A stretch of 64,000 nucleotides of DNA from DASQDN01 sp963825845 (GTDB lineage Bacteria > Acidobacteriota > Terriglobia > Bryobacterales > Bryobacteraceae). Each line of letters begins with the position of its first letter. Within the stretch, counting starts at the first letter, position 1. The notes under the pieces were generated by a model, which saw only the letters and a list, made by a program, of their open reading frames with translations, was not told the DNA's origin and ran no database searches. Where the stretch lies: NCBI GenBank assembly GCA_963825845.1, contig CAWGVL010000009.1, positions 13,853-77,852 of the forward strand. Direction: 5' to 3'. Below are positions 49,215 through 56,669 of this stretch, one piece after another. Made by a program: the position numbers and the translations under genes.

Positions 49215-50286
49215 TAGTCACCTTTCTCCGCCCCTGATCCCGGGCTACGTCGATCACGATTCGTGCAGCAAGCTCCACATCAACCAAGCTGTGGGCAGCC
49301 GTCACAATGAAACTCAATCGCGGCCCTTCCCCTTGGGCTCCGCGTCGCACGATGGCCGACACTCCGGCTTCCAGCAAGCGATCGTGCAGACGCACTGGAT
49401 CGATCCGGCCGGTCGTCTCGATCGTTTGGATCGGGAACAGGCCGGGCTCTACGCCGATCCCACCGCTGCGCAATCGAGCTCGGAATCGTCGAACCAGTTT
49501 CGCGAGAGTAAGCCGGCGTGAATCGCCTTCCGTCTCGTTGATCGCCAACGCTCGTTCGGTTGCTTTCAATACGGCGACCGTCGGCGGGCTGCAGTGCACG
49601 CGTGTCTCGCTCCACGACTCATACCTGCGAATCAACCGGGCGCTCCCCGCGACCACCGCGACCGGCACTCCAAACGCCTTCGCCAACGAACTCACGGCCA
49701 CGATCCGCGGCGTTTGCAGAACATGCCATCGCAAGGAGCCCCCGCCGCCTGATCCATAGGGTGACTCCGTCTTCGTCCGTCTGCCGAAAATCCCGAGCGC
49801 CTGCGTGTCATCAACGACAAGCAATCCGTTATCTCCCACCGCATCCTCGTATTCGCGTAATGGAGCGATCCCGCCGCATCCGGGACAAAGGCCATCCGCT
49901 ACGACGACCGGCCATCCACCGCTTCCGCGGTCGAGCAAGCGCCGCAGATGTTCCGCATCATGGTGGCGGAACATGCGAACCTTTGCCGCTCGGCCGGCGG
50001 CGCGCTCGACGCCCCATCTCGCAATCGGGTATGCGCCGCTGTCCACGTAGAAGGCAGCGCCGCAATCCGCCAGGTGTCCAAACAGATCCCAGAACAAGTG
50101 GAGCGTCGAGGGAGCCATTAGGGCCGTTTCACAACCCTGGAGTTCCGCCACTTTGCGAGCTACCCGCCGAGCGCCCGGCGGATCTTCAAGCGCGGCCGGT
50201 TTGCCGGTAGACAAACTCGGCCACGCTGGAAGCGCATCGCTTTCATGACGGAGACCCAGGTAGAGGCACGACGTAAAGTCGAGCAC
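49177..50286 (-). CDS. Alpha-oxoamine synthase-like PLP enzyme
   Basis: A 369-residue fold-type I PLP protein of the AONS/KBL/serine-palmitoyltransferase kind: MLDFTSCLYLGLRHESDALP at the N-terminus, FYVDSGAYPIARWGVERA, LVVDDTQALGIFGRR (cofactor ring Asp region, with Gln where family members usually have His), AVSSLAKAFGVPVAVVAG (PLP Lys) and the C-terminal small domain. Family members condense an amino acid with an acyl-CoA. The altered His and the surroundings (proteases and unknown proteins, no biotin or sphingolipid genes) argue for another substrate. It follows the 582-residue protein by 21 bases. Confidence 0.8.
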   Translation of the reverse strand: MLDFTSCLYLGLRHESDALPAWPSLSTGKPAALEDPPGARRVARKVAELQGCETALMAPSTLHLFWDLFGHLADCGAAFYVDSGAYPIARWGVERAAGRAAKVRMFRHHDAEHLRRLLDRGSGGWPVVVADGLCPGCGGIAPLREYEDAVGDNGLLVVDDTQALGIFGRRTKTESPYGSGGGGSLRWHVLQTPRIVAVSSLAKAFGVPVAVVAGSARLIRRYESWSETRVHCSPPTVAVLKATERALAINETEGDSRRLTLAKLVRRFRARLRSGGIGVEPGLFPIQTIETTGRIDPVRLHDRLLEAGVSAIVRRGAQGEGPRLSFIVTAAHSLVDVELAARIVIDVARDQGRRKVTNVRGTEFRARTV

Positions 50287-50307
50287 GGTGTGATCCTGAT
50301 CGGACCT

Positions 50308-52056
50308 TCAGGGTCTCGCCCGTTGTACCGCGGGCAGCCGTCTCCTCAGGTGCTCGGATGGCAGCGCATACCACTTCGCCTTTTCCTCGGCATTCGGTGA
50401 TTCGAGTGTCAGATCAACGCCGGTCACGGCGCGATATGCATGGATGTAACTCTGGATCTCCGGCCGCCAGTATCGGGCCCAGTTGCCTGCCGACAACTGA
50501 TCGTTGATCGTGACCCAATCGCCGTATCGCACGGACAACAGGATCTGCTCACCATACACTCCGAGGTCGCGGAAGTGCGTGATCGTGACATCGCTCCAGC
50601 CCTGCAGCGTCTTCATCGAATCGACGCGATCCATCCATGCTTCGGTGTAGGGCACCATCACACGCCCGCCGAGAAAATCGCGCATTTCAGGACGCGCCAG
50701 CAGCCATTCCTGAATCAGCATCTCAGCACGCGCTGTCGACGGCAGGTCGCCGTATTGATTATGAGCTCCCTGCGCCAACAGGAGATGAACTTCCTTGAGC
50801 GAATTCAGAACCGGGAAACCATCGGGGATCACGGTCGTATCGTCACTCTCCTTGAAGAACTTCGCTGCTTCATGAAGCAGGTTGTGGAACGCCTCCAGGA
50901 ACTTCGAGCGGCGTTCGGCCGGCCGCAGGTTCTTAATGGCCTTACCCCAGAGCGTCAAGCCGTAATGATGCTCGTACTCATAGGCCCGACGGGCCACGCT
51001 CAGCGTATGCTGCTCGTCCTGGATATACCCCCACAGCAAATTGTTCAGAGGCCTCAGAGGATCGAGCTCGAAGTTGGCCAACGGATCGCGATCGGCCGAA
51101 CTGCGACGATTCTGGAACCGAAGGCTTATGGCGTTCAGCGTCTGCACGAGCATTCCCTCTTCATGCCAATACGACCAGATCAACTCGAGCAGGCAAGGAT
51201 CGCTTAACTCTGTGCGGAGAATGCCGTAGCAATTCGGGACGATCTCATCCGGAGCTTTGAGCGGCAGGTCGCTCAGGCGGTCTCGGATGATCTTCAGGTA
51301 AGGAAGCGCGCTCGATGTCTTTCCACCGAACGTTACCTCCTGCAGGTATGCGGTACGGAGCCGAATAATGTCGTCGGCTGTGACTGCACGGCCCAGGCGG
51401 CTCGTTTCTTCATCCAGGTTGGTAAACTGGGCAGCTGTCAACTTCGCAACGCCGCATTCCTGCATTAGAAACGCTTCGGTCGCGGTCTTTAGCAGATCGT
51501 AGGCGTCGACAAACGGAAATGGCAGTCTGCGATCAACGGACATAAACGTTCCGTCCGGAGCCGTACCGCCCGAGCACATCACCGCATCGATGAACTTCTT
51601 GTACTCGACAAACGAGATGGCGCGTGCCCGGTTGCGGATGATCGGCCACAAGACCTGGTCGGTGGACGGTTCTATTCCGGTCCGCTGCAGGCTCGGCCTC
51701 ACGTAGAGGACATCGGTCGGCGAAAGCATTCTCGGCGTAACGACGAAAGTGACATCGGCCGTGTTTCTGAGGGGCGCGGCCCGCGCGGTATCCGTGCCCG
51801 CCTTTGCAGTGACGGTTACTGTCGCCTTCTGGCAGCCGAGTTTCATGGCGGTCGTGTCAACCGAGATCTCCGAGGAGTTCGCGTTGCCTTGAGCGACGCC
51901 GTTCACTTTCCATGAATAGTCGTAGAGGGTGGTATCGTCCGGCCGCGCGCGCAGGCAGATCACACCTCCGGCTGAAATAGTTTCCGGCAGCGCCGTGACG
52001 CTCACGTCGTTAACATTGTCGGCCGACACCGGTTCGCGTAAATTATCATTTGGCAT
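50308..52056 (-). CDS. 582-residue protein of unknown function in the acidic-leader cluster
   Basis: ATG 52056 follows an AGGAGAGAG ribosome-binding site; the longer frame to 52092 overlaps the metallopeptidase and lacks one. Residues about 15-115 look like an Ig/PKD-like beta domain (VSVTALPETISAGGVICLRA, WKVNGVAQGNANSSEISVD). The rest is mostly helical with distinct blocks: LRPLNNLLWGYIQDEQHTLS, RRAYEYEHHYGLTLWGKAIK, FLEAFHNLLHEAAKFFKESD, GDLPSTARAEMLIQEWLLAR and NWARYWRPEIQSYIHAYRAV. No catalytic motif is obvious. I believe close relatives exist as hypothetical proteins in other phyla but can name no function. No signal peptide. Confidence 0.78.
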   Translation of the reverse strand: MPNDNLREPVSADNVNDVSVTALPETISAGGVICLRARPDDTTLYDYSWKVNGVAQGNANSSEISVDTTAMKLGCQKATVTVTAKAGTDTARAAPLRNTADVTFVVTPRMLSPTDVLYVRPSLQRTGIEPSTDQVLWPIIRNRARAISFVEYKKFIDAVMCSGGTAPDGTFMSVDRRLPFPFVDAYDLLKTATEAFLMQECGVAKLTAAQFTNLDEETSRLGRAVTADDIIRLRTAYLQEVTFGGKTSSALPYLKIIRDRLSDLPLKAPDEIVPNCYGILRTELSDPCLLELIWSYWHEEGMLVQTLNAISLRFQNRRSSADRDPLANFELDPLRPLNNLLWGYIQDEQHTLSVARRAYEYEHHYGLTLWGKAIKNLRPAERRSKFLEAFHNLLHEAAKFFKESDDTTVIPDGFPVLNSLKEVHLLLAQGAHNQYGDLPSTARAEMLIQEWLLARPEMRDFLGGRVMVPYTEAWMDRVDSMKTLQGWSDVTITHFRDLGVYGEQILLSVRYGDWVTINDQLSAGNWARYWRPEIQSYIHAYRAVTGVDLTLESPNAEEKAKWYALPSEHLRRRLPAVQRARP

Positions 52057-52081
52057 GTCTCTCTCCTGAACTCGTTCGTTT

Positions 52082-53404
52082 TTAAACTGCACTCGCTGCG
52101 CGTACGGGTAGCGAAATCTCCGGCGGGCGAGCCGCGCAGGCCGCGGTATCGCGAAGCGTACGCGCCAGAGCCCACCACGTCAGCAGGTATCCCAGCGTCC
52201 TGCTCTCCAGAGCGGGCGTGACTTTTCCATTCGCGCGCGCCTGTCCGAGCACGGCCATGGTAAGGGCAGGCGGAGCGCGCCGCATACGGTCCGGTTCCGC
52301 CTGCCACGCATTCCAATACGCGATAAGCCGCTCGGGACGCCGGTCGGGTGAGGTGACTGCCTCCCCCAGAGAACTTCCCTTCAGTCGCGCGGGACGGTGC
52401 CGCGTGAGAAGCTCCACGAATTCCGGCATCTCGCGTTCCAGCGACTGGATGACGGCCAGCTTGTCTCGATGCAGACCCGCTCGTGGATAGAAGGCCTCCC
52501 ACAACTCGGAGAAGCGCTGCCATTGCGGGTGAGGATATAACGCGGCGCCCATCGCGCAACTGAGCTTCACGCGTATCCACGGGAACGGATGAGGATCGTC
52601 GAGAGAGATTCGGAACACGAATGCCCTCGGCAAACTCACAACCGCCATCAGCCCAATGGTCGAGCTGATCCCGAGTTTGGCCACGGACCAGAAATCGGCC
52701 ACGATTTCCGAGATCCACCTCTCCCAGAGAACCCATGCGTCAGGTGTTCTGGAGCTGAGTTGTTTCTGCTTCAGAATGGGGCGGAGTGAGTTGATCAGGT
52801 CCAGCAATGCGGCTGCCTGGTGCCCGACCTCATGGATCAGCGAAGAGCCTATGCCGCTGCCCACCATGCGCTCCCTAGGGATGCGAATGACGGCCACCGG
52901 ATTGTCGCGTCCGCCCGGCAGTCTGGTCTTGGCCCGGCGTATGGCGGCGCCCTGCCCCCGGTCGACGTAGCAGATTACAGGCGGCGGATCGTAATAGTTG
53001 CCCGGGATGCGCAAGGCATCCGCAGCCACTACGTCGAGCCCAGACAATCGCACACCCGTTCCATGCTCGCTCCGCTGCGTAATGACATCGGAGAAGATGT
53101 CGACCTGAGACAGCAGAACGTTGAAACGAAGCCTCAGGAATGTAAACCTGCGTTGCTGGCTTTCGGGCTCCACCCGACGCCCTTGGGGTGACTCAATCCA
53201 ATTGATGTAGCCGTTTATAAGCGATCGGAGTTCCCGGCGTCCTTCGGCCAGGAAGTTCTCTATGTTCGTCTGCGCTGCATCTGACAATGCCGCGGCCGGC
53301 ACCATCGTTTCCTGCAGCGCGAACGGCTTTACGCGGGCAAGCCGTGTGAGCAAGGCACGCGCTTCCTGCGCCAACATCCACGAGGAGAGAGCCTGTACGG
53401 TCAT
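52082..53404 (-). CDS. Putative zinc metallopeptidase (HEXXH) of the acidic-leader cluster
   Basis: A 440-residue protein from ATG 53404, which has a GAGAGG site in front and starts nine bases after the preceding stop. The centre has SLIHEVGHQAAALLDL, a HEXXH zinc site, and about 50 residues later WISEIVADFWSVAKLG, where the Glu or Asp of EIVAD could be the third ligand. This arrangement fits a gluzincin-type peptidase. The flanks are helical and unlike any named family I recognise. No signal peptide. Peptidase activity is inferred from the motif. It overlaps or abuts its neighbours on both sides within 26 bases. Confidence 0.75.
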   Translation of the reverse strand: MTVQALSSWMLAQEARALLTRLARVKPFALQETMVPAAALSDAAQTNIENFLAEGRRELRSLINGYINWIESPQGRRVEPESQQRRFTFLRLRFNVLLSQVDIFSDVITQRSEHGTGVRLSGLDVVAADALRIPGNYYDPPPVICYVDRGQGAAIRRAKTRLPGGRDNPVAVIRIPRERMVGSGIGSSLIHEVGHQAAALLDLINSLRPILKQKQLSSRTPDAWVLWERWISEIVADFWSVAKLGISSTIGLMAVVSLPRAFVFRISLDDPHPFPWIRVKLSCAMGAALYPHPQWQRFSELWEAFYPRAGLHRDKLAVIQSLEREMPEFVELLTRHRPARLKGSSLGEAVTSPDRRPERLIAYWNAWQAEPDRMRRAPPALTMAVLGQARANGKVTPALESRTLGYLLTWWALARTLRDTAACAARPPEISLPVRAASAV

Positions 53405-53412
53405 GAGGCCTC

Positions 53413-54082
53413 TCAAGCGCCGACGAGGATAATCTTTCGTCCACGACGGAACCAGCGTCCGCTTCTTCCTCTGCTCGTGGATCCGCCTCCTCCCCCGCCA
53501 CCGCCGTTAAGCAGGTTGGGCGCATGGGTCTTGGCGGCGGCGACCACAGCAGCCTTCGCCGCGGCGGCCGGAGGAGCGTTCGGGGGCCGCCGCCGCTGCA
53601 TTCTTTACCGCCGTATTTGCGAATTTGACGAATGACTTTGCGGCTTCCATCTCTTCTTCGCCGCTTTCAATGCCTTCGCCCTCCAGACCGAGCGCGCTTC
53701 CTGCGCGTGACGCGAGCTGACCACCGAACTTGCTACCGGCAGCGCCACCGATTAGGCCGCCTACGGCTGAGCCTGCCATCGGCAGGAACTTCTTCGCGGC
53801 GCCTTTCAGATACGGCGCGAGCGCCTGTCCGATCGGGCCGCGCGCGATCTGACCGAACTTCTTTCCGGCCTTCTTCAGGAAGTTGCCGATAAACTGGTCG
53901 AGTTCTCCCTCATCACTGATGGAAGCGAACTCGTACGCGAGGTTCATTTCCTCGTCCTGGAATTCCTCTTCGCCCTCGGTTTCGTCGGCAAACTCGTCCG
54001 CGAACTCATCCGCGAATTCATACTGATCGGCTTCCTGATCGAAGCTGCGATATTCGAGCGATGTGCGATCTGTATCGTGCAT
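53413..54082 (-). CDS. Acidic-leader, glycine-zipper protein with GRWFRRG end, one frameshift
   Basis: ATG 54082 begins MHDTDRTSLEYRSFDQEADQ, then an acidic repeat of FADE units (residues about 22-35). Next come ISDEGELDQFIGNFLKK, a basic amphipathic stretch, and a hydrophobic Gly-rich core LPMAGSAVGGLIGGAAGSKF, then GLEGEGIESGEEEMEAAKSF. After NAAAAA a one-base shift near 53590 leads to THAPNLLNGGGGGGGG and RSGRWFRRGRKIILVGA at TGA 53413. About 222 residues when repaired. It is a paralogue of the next gene upstream. The core could insert in or cross a membrane; this is inference. Confidence 0.75.
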
Positions 54083-54104
54083 GTTGTCCTCACTTGTTTT
54101 TGGC

Positions 54105-54830
54105 TTATTTGCAGTTGAAAACGATTACCTGCTGTCCTCGCCTGATCCAGCGCCCATAGGAGCGTTGTGATCCTGGCGTAGTCATATCGGTGTCGGCTGC
54201 GTCGGCGCCTGGTTCGTACATGTCCGGGCCCAGTCGCCCACCACCTCCGCGCCTTCGCCGGAGGAGCCCTGGAGCGTGACGGCGCGCGGCCTTGATTACG
54301 GCCCGCTTTGCAGTCTTTGGTGACGCCGCTCCCGGCGGGATTTTTTCGGCATTCTTCGCTGCTGAGGCAGCAAGTCTGACGAATCGCCGGGCCACCTCGA
54401 ACTCCTGATCCTCGGGGCTCATGCCTTCGAGTTCGAGTCCGAAGAGTTTCGTAGCCCCGGAGGCGAGTTTCCCCCCAATCATGCCGCCAACAGGTCCGCC
54501 GAGAAATGTTCCAGCGGCTGTGCCGGCAATGGGCAGCGCCACTTTGGCGACGTTCTTCAGCAAGCCGCCGAGAGGCTTGCCGATCTTCTTCACGCCGCGC
54601 CAGACTTTCTTGAACAAGCCTCCAAGGAACTGGTCGAGTTCCTCTTCGCTTGTGATCTCGAGGAGTTGAGCCGCGAGTTCCATCTCCTCGACTTCGTCGA
54701 GAGGCAGTTCCTCTTCCGACTCCTGGTCGAATTCCGATTCGTCGTTGAACTCGAATGAATCCGCTTCGAGCGAGTCCGCTTCGAAAGCATCCGCTTCGCG
54801 TTCATATCCACTTCGCAGGCCGTTACTCAT
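54105..54830 (-). CDS. Acidic-leader, glycine-zipper protein with GRWIRRG end
   Basis: A 241-residue protein from ATG 54830, preceded by AAAGGAGGCGG, so the longer frame to 54899 is rejected. The order is: MSNGLRSGYEREADAFEADS; an acidic run of about 50 residues (EADSFEFNDESEFDQESEEE); ITSEEELDQFLGGLFKKVWR; basic amphipathic helix; Gly-rich hydrophobic core ALPIAGTAAGTFLGGPVGGM; GLELEGMSPEDQEFEVARRF; RRHAPGLLRRRRGGGG; and a C-terminal GRWIRRGQQVIVFNC. All blocks line up with the downstream paralogue. First gene of the leftward cluster. No signal peptide, and I know no characterised homologue. Confidence 0.8.
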   Translation of the reverse strand: MSNGLRSGYEREADAFEADSLEADSFEFNDESEFDQESEEELPLDEVEEMELAAQLLEITSEEELDQFLGGLFKKVWRGVKKIGKPLGGLLKNVAKVALPIAGTAAGTFLGGPVGGMIGGKLASGATKLFGLELEGMSPEDQEFEVARRFVRLAASAAKNAEKIPPGAASPKTAKRAVIKAARRHAPGLLRRRRGGGGRLGPDMYEPGADAADTDMTTPGSQRSYGRWIRRGQQVIVFNCK

Positions 54831-55006
54831 TCCGCCTCCTTTGCTCCTGACTCGCGAACGTTGCAGGCTGTGCGCAGGTAAAGGCAAATCAGTGGCCACA
54901 CGAAAATCCGGGGTTTGCGGCGAGTTTGGCCGAACCCAGGTTCGGATCGGGTTCAGAAACGGATGGATTTGGCGAAGAGAAGTTCGGGCGAGGTGGGCTG
55001 AGGAAA

Positions 55007-55031
55007 GCGGGACGGCTCTTAGCCGCCCTGC
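55007..55031 (-). terminator. Probable leftward terminator of the Gfo/Idh operon
   Basis: On the minus strand GCAGGGCGGCT, a three-base loop and AGCCGTCCCGC form a strong stem with one bulge, followed by TTTCC. It lies 18 bases past the Gfo/Idh stop and separates that operon from the acidic-leader cluster, which would then have its own promoter in 54831-55006. Confidence 0.65.
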
Positions 55032-55048
55032 TCACGTAAAACTGCTGG

Positions 55049-56209
55049 TTACGGGTTTAACTTGGGAACATCAACCCAGCAGCGCTTTTGCCAGGATTCA
55101 ATTCCCTTCTCCGCGAGTTGAACGCCCTTGGCGCCTTCGAGGAGATCCCACTGAAATTCGCCGCCTTTGACCAAATAACGAAGATACAGCTCCCATTGGC
55201 GCTTGAAGGCGTTGTCGTAATCTTCCTGAGCGGGGACCTTTTGCCAGTCGTCGTAATACTTGAACGGGCTCGCGACATCCGGATTCCAGGTGGGACGGGG
55301 CGTCGCGCCATAAGGCTGAATCCAGCACTCCCGGAGCCCAGCTACCGCTGAACCTTTCGTTCCATCAACCTGCAGTGTCAGCAGATCGTCACGCCGGACG
55401 CGCACACACCATGACGAATTGAAATGCGCGATAACTCCGCCCGCGAGTTGGAAGGTGGAATAAGCGGAGTCATCCGCCGTACACGCGTAGGGTTGTCCCG
55501 CTTCGTTCCAGCGCTGCTTGATGTGAGTCGCGCCAAGGCAGGAAACTCCCTGCACTTCACCGAAGAGATTATCCAGCACATACCGCCAGTGGCACAGCAT
55601 GTCGATAATCACTCCGCCGCCATCTTCCTTGCGGTAGTTCCATGAAGGCCGCTGGGCCGCGACAGTGTCGCCTTCGAACACCCAATAGCCGAACTCTCCG
55701 CGAACGGAGATAATCTCACCGAAAAATCCGGTATCTCGAAGAGTCTTCAGTTTCAGGAGGCCTGGAAGCCACAGCTTGTCCTGCACGACACCGTGCTTGA
55801 CGCCCGCTTTCTTCGCCACCTTATATAAGTCGTAAGCGACGTCCAAGCTGTCCGCAGTCGGCTTCTCGCAATAGATATTTTTGCCGCGAGTGATGGCTGC
55901 TTTCACGGCATCAGCCCGGCGATCGGTAGTCTGCGCGTCGAAGTATACGGAATACTGCGGGTCGTCGAGCGCCCTGTCGACGTCGGTACTCCAGTCCAGT
56001 CCGCCGCATTCCTTCGAGATCGCTTCCAGCTTCGCGGCATTGCGGCCGACCAGCAGTGGCCGGGGCATGATGAACTCGCTGTCGCTGAGGCGAACGCCGC
56101 CTTGCTGCATGATGGCGAGAATGGAACGCTTCAGGTGCTGATTGAAGCCCATGCGCCCCGTCACGCCATTCATGATGATGCCAACGGTGTGTACTGTTCG
56201 ATTCGTCAT
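55049..56209 (-). CDS. Gfo/Idh/MocA family oxidoreductase
   Basis: A 386-residue NAD(P)-dependent sugar dehydrogenase from ATG 56209 (MTNRTVHTVGIIMNGVTGRM); the longer frame overlaps the cupin gene. The Rossmann half has VGIIMNGVTGRMGFN, VYFDAQTTDRRADAVKAAI and GKNIYCEKPTADS (the EKP signature). The C-terminal half has GGGVIIDMLCHWRYVLDNLF, where the His is the usual catalytic position, and HFNSSWCVRVRRDDLLTLQV. The glycine loop is GxxNGxTG, slightly unlike the usual GxGxxG. It follows the cupin gene by 10 bases and probably oxidises a sugar made by the GH88-like enzyme. Confidence 0.88.
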   Translation of the reverse strand: MTNRTVHTVGIIMNGVTGRMGFNQHLKRSILAIMQQGGVRLSDSEFIMPRPLLVGRNAAKLEAISKECGGLDWSTDVDRALDDPQYSVYFDAQTTDRRADAVKAAITRGKNIYCEKPTADSLDVAYDLYKVAKKAGVKHGVVQDKLWLPGLLKLKTLRDTGFFGEIISVRGEFGYWVFEGDTVAAQRPSWNYRKEDGGGVIIDMLCHWRYVLDNLFGEVQGVSCLGATHIKQRWNEAGQPYACTADDSAYSTFQLAGGVIAHFNSSWCVRVRRDDLLTLQVDGTKGSAVAGLRECWIQPYGATPRPTWNPDVASPFKYYDDWQKVPAQEDYDNAFKRQWELYLRYLVKGGEFQWDLLEGAKGVQLAEKGIESWQKRCWVDVPKLNP

Positions 56210-56219
56210 AGAAAGGTCG

Positions 56220-56669
56220 TTAGGATTGCGGCTTGTCGGTACACTGCGGCATTGCGCCTTGTGGCAGAGGCGGCGCTTCCACGCCCGCCTTCGGCAGCGT
56301 CCCATCCAGTTCCTGACGCCAATGCGCTACGTCACCGGCAGGCCCGTAGCAGTACATCATTCGCAGAGGAGTCGAACCTACATTCGTAAGCTGGTGAAAC
56401 ACTTTCGATGGGATGTAAACCGCCTGGCCTGTCGTGAGTCGTGTACGCTCCTCGCCCAGGCACATCTCACCTTCGCCCTCAACGACGAAATAAATTTCTT
56501 CCTGCTCCTGGTTGTGCCACGGGACTTGTCCGCCGTTGGGCTCGAGCGTCACGTAGCCCATAGAGAAGTTCGTCGCCTGAATGGGACTGGCTCCGCCGAC
56601 GAGATTCTGTGTCCTGCGGCGAGCGGGGTACGTACGGCCTGCGATATTCGCTAGATCTGCGATGATCAT
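56220..56669 (-). CDS. Cupin-domain protein
   Basis: A 149-residue single-domain cupin. Motif 1 is GGQVPWHNQEQEEIYFVVEG (the first metal His and Glu) and motif 2 is LTTGQAVYIPSKVFHQLTN (the last His). Such proteins bind a metal and a small carboxylate or sugar, and act as isomerases or sensors. The start overlaps the GH88-like stop (ATGA) and the stop is 10 bases before the oxidoreductase, so the three are one operon. Function in this operon is probably sugar isomerisation; that is inference. Confidence 0.85.
   Translation of the reverse strand: MIIADLANIAGRTYPARRRTQNLVGGASPIQATNFSMGYVTLEPNGGQVPWHNQEQEEIYFVVEGEGEMCLGEERTRLTTGQAVYIPSKVFHQLTNVGSTPLRMMYCYGPAGDVAHWRQELDGTLPKAGVEAPPLPQGAMPQCTDKPQS

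Noticed and set aside
52002..52736. 244-residue leftward frame inside the metallopeptidase gene
   Set aside because: Same strand but another frame; the HEXXH protein frame fits motifs, start site and operon spacing better.
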